Source: an uncultured Peptococcaceae bacterium
GTDB taxonomy: Bacteria > Bacillota > Peptococcia > Peptococcales > Peptococcaceae
Assembly: GCA_947254645.1 (NCBI GenBank)
Contig: CAMYDW010000015.1
Coordinates: forward strand, 1-35,571
DNA length: 35,571 bases
Direction: 5' to 3'
Each line of letters starts with the position of its first letter. Position 1 is the stretch's first letter. The notes beneath the pieces were generated by a model. It searched no databases. It was not told where the DNA came from and worked only from the letters and a program-made list of their open reading frames with translations. The position numbers and the translations under genes are program-made. Positions 32,633 to 35,571 of the stretch are shown here, piece by piece.

Positions 32633-33615
32633 GTTTTTCTAATGATGTAAAAAATGAGCTTATACACCTTTCTCGGCAGGAAGAGAAGGAAACCGTCGCA
32701 TTATTGGCTGGATTGGTGCGAATGGATGGCACTATTTTAATTGGTTCAGGCATGAAAATTAGTTTACAACTTGTATCGGAGAATGCAGCAGTTGCAAGAT
32801 TTGCCTATTCTTGGTTAAAAAAACTATTTAATATTCATGCAACCATTATGATACAGCGAAGAACACAACTGAAAAAAAATATTCTTTATCGTGTCACAAT
32901 CCCTTCTCAAGAGGGCATTCCAGCATTACTATCAACACTAGGGATGGTTGATCAAAGTGGCATGTTATTTCGGCCGGAAATTGCCCATGAGCTGATATCT
33001 GATGATCAACTCAGAAGAGCCTATTTGAGAGGTGTTTTTCTTGGCAGTGGTTCAGTGACGGATCCCCTTAGGAGCTATCATCTTGAAATTGTTACACAAA
33101 GTGAAGAATATGCTGAAAATTTAATTGCACTTATCCGAAATTACAATATTTATCCGCGTGCAAGCTATAGAAAAGAGACCATTATTGTTTATTTAAAAGA
33201 AAGCGAGCAAATCAGTGATTTTCTTGCTCTTATTGGTGCTCATGAGGCGGTTATGGCTTTTGAGAATGTGCGTATTCAAAAAGGTGTTAGAAATCAAGTC
33301 AATCGTCTGGTAAATTGTGAAACGGCAAACATTAACAAATCAATCAATGCAGCACAAAGACAAATCCATGCGATTACGATTATAGCCAACACTATAGGAT
33401 TTGAGCAGTTACCAGACCCATTGCGTCAAGCAGCAGAATGTCGATTAGAAAACCCAGAGGTGAGTTTAAAAGATTTAGGAAAATTTTTAGACCCTCCAGT
33501 AGGTAAATCAGGGATGAATCACCGCATGCGACGTATTGAAGAAATAGCAGATAATATTATAAAAATGGAAAGATCAGCTGAAGCGAAAGAAGGCGTGTCA
33601 ATTGAAAAAGAATAA
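32629..33615 (+). CDS. whiA: DNA-binding protein WhiA
   Basis: A sporulation/cell-division regulator family protein of 328 aa. The N-terminal part is the degenerate LAGLIDADG endonuclease-like fold (SFSNDVKNELIHL, LLAGLVRMDGT, RRAYLRGVFLGSGSVTDP), and the C-terminal part is a helix-turn-helix (LENPEVSLKDLGKFL-PPVGKSGMNHRMRRIEEIA). In B. subtilis WhiA influences division and chromosome segregation, and it is found next to yvcK almost throughout Bacillota and Actinomycetota. It overlaps yvcK by 4 nt and the next gene by 14 nt. Confidence 0.96.
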   Translation: MSFSNDVKNELIHLSRQEEKETVALLAGLVRMDGTILIGSGMKISLQLVSENAAVARFAYSWLKKLFNIHATIMIQRRTQLKKNILYRVTIPSQEGIPALLSTLGMVDQSGMLFRPEIAHELISDDQLRRAYLRGVFLGSGSVTDPLRSYHLEIVTQSEEYAENLIALIRNYNIYPRASYRKETIIVYLKESEQISDFLALIGAHEAVMAFENVRIQKGVRNQVNRLVNCETANINKSINAAQRQIHAITIIANTIGFEQLPDPLRQAAECRLENPEVSLKDLGKFLDPPVGKSGMNHRMRRIEEIADNIIKMERSAEAKEGVSIEKE

Positions 33616-35512
33616 ACTTATTTTAGCAACACTTCTAATCATAGCGATGTGTTTTAGCGCTTGTGGAAAACCAGTAACTACGCCACAAGGTGATGAGCAT
33701 CATGACGTTCAACCGAATGAAGCCGTTAAAATCGTGAATGATGAGAATGTAGAAAAGAAATATGATGTAATTGTTGTAGATGGTAGTCCAGAAGGTGTTA
33801 CAGCAGCGGTTTCAGCAGCGAGAAATGGCTTAAAAACACTATTAATCTGTCAAGATGATGCTTTAGGTGGTTTATATACTCTTGGCGAACTTAACTTTAT
33901 TGATGTGCCAGAAACACGTGATGGTAAGCTCTTGGTTCAAGGTATCTATAAAGAATTTAGCGATGCTGTTGGAGGCTCTGGTTTTGATATTAATTTAGCA
34001 AAAAATACCTTTTATAATATGGTGAAAGGTGAAAAAAATATCACACTGAGAGTAAATAGTAAATTTAAATCTGCTATTGTTGCAGATAAAACGATTACAG
34101 GTGTTCAAGTTGAAGAAAATGGCAAAGTAGTAGAATATCATGCACCTTATATTATTGATGCGACTCCAGATGGCGATGTCTGCGTGGCAGCAGGGGCTCC
34201 TTATACTATTTTTGGTGAAGATATTGGTGAAAAAGATAGAGCAATGGGTGTTACCTTGGTATTCCGTTTATCCGATGTGAATTGGGATAAAGTGAAAGAA
34301 TATCTCACCACTTCAAAAGATGGGACAAATGGTGGTAAAGGTGGCGTAGAAAATGGCTTGGCTTGGGGATATGGTGCTGAAGGTTATGCGTATCAACCTC
34401 AAGATCCTAATCTAAGAATGCGCGGATTTAATATTGCGAGACAAGAAAATGGAGATGTTAGAATCAATTCTCTTATTATTTTTGATGTAGATGCGCTGGA
34501 TCCAGAAAGTCGAAAACAAGGTATTGAACGAGGGAAGGAAGAATTAAAATATATTGTTCCCTATTTAAATCAGATGTGTCCAGGCTTTGAAAACGCCAAA
34601 CTTGCAGGAACCGCTCCTCAACTTTATGTACGCGAAACAAGACATATTGACTGTGAATACATGCTTACTATTGATGATGTTCTTGAAAACAGATATCAAA
34701 AAGATACCATTGCAGTGACAAATTATCCAATTGATGTACAGGCAACAAAAGCGGAACGATATGGGGTGGTTGTCGGTTTCCCAGATCAATATACCATTGG
34801 TTATGGTAGTTTGGTGCCACGTGATGTTGAAGGGCTTTTAATTGTTGGACGCGCTGCAGGTTATCGCTCTATGGCAGCAGGCTCAGCAAGAATAGTTCCG
34901 ACAGGTATGGCATGCGCCCAGGCTGCTGGTGTTGCAGCAAAAGTGGCAAAAGATGAAAATACCACACCGAGAAAATTAGTTAATAATGAAAAAAGCACAA
35001 AAAAAATACAGAAACTTTTAGAAAAACAAGGTGCAAATTTAACACACCATCAAACCACTGAAGATGTGCAAACGCATCCTGCTTATCCAGCAGTAAAAGT
35101 TCTTAGAAGTCTTGGTATAGCAAGTGGTGGATATGATAATAATTATAAACTGGATGAACCCGTTATCAGTAAAAGATTTATTAATTTAAGTAATGCTGTC
35201 ATAAAAAAATCAGGACAAGCACTTGAACCACGCATTACTGCGAGTGAGAGAGTCTCAAATGAAGAGATGATTATTGCCTTAGCAGGAAAATTGGCAAGCC
35301 TTGAAAACAAACCATCACCAGTAAATTATGCTGATAGCATTTCTTACTTAAAAGGGAAAAATATTTTAACAGATGAGCTAGTAAATAAATTCAGCGACAC
35401 AAAGCCTACTGTAGATACAGGAAATCTGATGACATTGCTTGCTCGATATTATGAATATTTGACAACCTTACCTGGTAGTAAGAAACCAGTTGCAGTAGAC
35501 CATTTAAGCTAA
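33602..35512 (+). CDS. FAD-dependent oxidoreductase lipoprotein with SLH-like C-terminus
   Basis: A 636-residue predicted lipoprotein. The signal peptide KLILATLLIIAMCFSAC ends at a lipobox with Cys21. Residues about 54-83 are an FAD-binding Rossmann segment, DVIVVDGSPEGVTAAVSAA; the first GxGxxG glycine is Asp60 and the second Ser62. LGGLYTLGELNFID and, further on, LLIVGRAAGYRSMAAGSARIVPTGMACAQAAGVAA (given as two parts: LLIVGRAAGYRSMAAG and IVPTGMACAQAAG) match the FAD_oxidored-type family. From about 492, HPAYPAVKVLRSLGIASGG and, near 590, YADSISYLKGKNIL resemble weak SLH repeats. The start is TTG, overlapping whiA by 14 nt behind GAAGG. Substrate unknown. Confidence 0.85.
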   Translation: MKKNKLILATLLIIAMCFSACGKPVTTPQGDEHHDVQPNEAVKIVNDENVEKKYDVIVVDGSPEGVTAAVSAARNGLKTLLICQDDALGGLYTLGELNFIDVPETRDGKLLVQGIYKEFSDAVGGSGFDINLAKNTFYNMVKGEKNITLRVNSKFKSAIVADKTITGVQVEENGKVVEYHAPYIIDATPDGDVCVAAGAPYTIFGEDIGEKDRAMGVTLVFRLSDVNWDKVKEYLTTSKDGTNGGKGGVENGLAWGYGAEGYAYQPQDPNLRMRGFNIARQENGDVRINSLIIFDVDALDPESRKQGIERGKEELKYIVPYLNQMCPGFENAKLAGTAPQLYVRETRHIDCEYMLTIDDVLENRYQKDTIAVTNYPIDVQATKAERYGVVVGFPDQYTIGYGSLVPRDVEGLLIVGRAAGYRSMAAGSARIVPTGMACAQAAGVAAKVAKDENTTPRKLVNNEKSTKKIQKLLEKQGANLTHHQTTEDVQTHPAYPAVKVLRSLGIASGGYDNNYKLDEPVISKRFINLSNAVIKKSGQALEPRITASERVSNEEMIIALAGKLASLENKPSPVNYADSISYLKGKNILTDELVNKFSDTKPTVDTGNLMTLLARYYEYLTTLPGSKKPVAVDHLS

Positions 35513-35546
35513 AAAGAAGCCAGTGATTTTTATCACTGGCTTCTTT
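35513..35546 (+). terminator. Terminator after the FAD lipoprotein gene
   Basis: A perfect 15-bp stem, 35513-35527 with 35532-35546, closes a TTTT loop directly after the stop codon. The trailing T run is short (TTCTTTG). It ends the rapZ-yvcK-whiA transcript. Confidence 0.85.
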
Positions 35547-35571
35547 GTCCTTATATCACAAAAATATATAT

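Noticed and set aside
1..35571. Search for mobile elements, CRISPR arrays, toxin-antitoxin or defence genes
   Set aside because: No transposase, integrase, phage gene, spaced direct repeats or known defence domains were seen; all operons look like core chromosome.

Overview
This is a gene-dense, AT-rich stretch of a Bacillota (Firmicutes) chromosome. Nearly all genes lie on the + strand in tightly packed operons. The evidence is the order tig-clpP-clpX-lon-engB, the ruvCAB-queA-tgt-yajC-secD-secF block, the rapZ-yvcK-whiA cluster, an FMN riboswitch in front of an ECF riboflavin transporter, a T-box in front of valS, strong AGGAGG ribosome binding sites and several TTG starts. A TatB-like protein and an SLH-like lipoprotein would fit either Clostridia or a diderm lineage such as Negativicutes. 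I cannot settle the genus from the sequence. There are no insertion sequences, phage genes or CRISPR arrays, so this is core chromosome.

Layout: (1) 1-1200: the 5' part of a tRNA-Pro(UGG) and a CpXC-domain gene, both on the minus strand, then tRNA-Leu(UAG) with its own promoter and terminator. (2) 1201-7507: a proteostasis block of trigger factor, ClpP, ClpX, Lon and the ribosome-assembly GTPase EngB, with a long hairpin between clpX and lon. (3) 7523-15211: the potassium uptake pair trkA-trkH, followed closely by the Holliday junction genes ruvCAB, queuosine tRNA modification (queA, tgt) and yajC, ending at a strong terminator. (4) 15216-17391: secD and secF. (5) 17392-22691: two RNA-controlled units in series, FMN riboswitch-ribU and T-box-valS, then tatA, a tatB-like gene, tatC and a FeoA-like small protein. 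(6) 22692-24079: a single-gene unit for a thioredoxin-reductase-like flavoprotein fused to a thioredoxin fold that has lost its CXXC cysteines. (7) 24121-29861: a CBS protein, an ACT protein and the UPF0210/DUF711 enzyme-like protein, then DUF5665, lspA, an RluA-type pseudouridine synthase and two tandem paralogous LysR regulators. (8) 29947-35546: an unknown 115-residue protein behind a near-consensus promoter, rapZ-yvcK-whiA, and a lipoprotein FAD oxidoreductase with an SLH-like C-terminus.

Most of the window is housekeeping: protein folding and degradation, recombination, tRNA modification and charging, and three export systems (Sec accessory factors, Tat, lipoprotein maturation). The parts that deserve a second look are the TrxR-degenerate-thioredoxin fusion, the FAD lipoprotein co-transcribed with whiA, the CBS-ACT-DUF711 cassette, the tandem LysR pair, the TatB-like gene and the membrane-anchored YvcK. 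I see no clearly new multi-gene defence or biosynthetic system.
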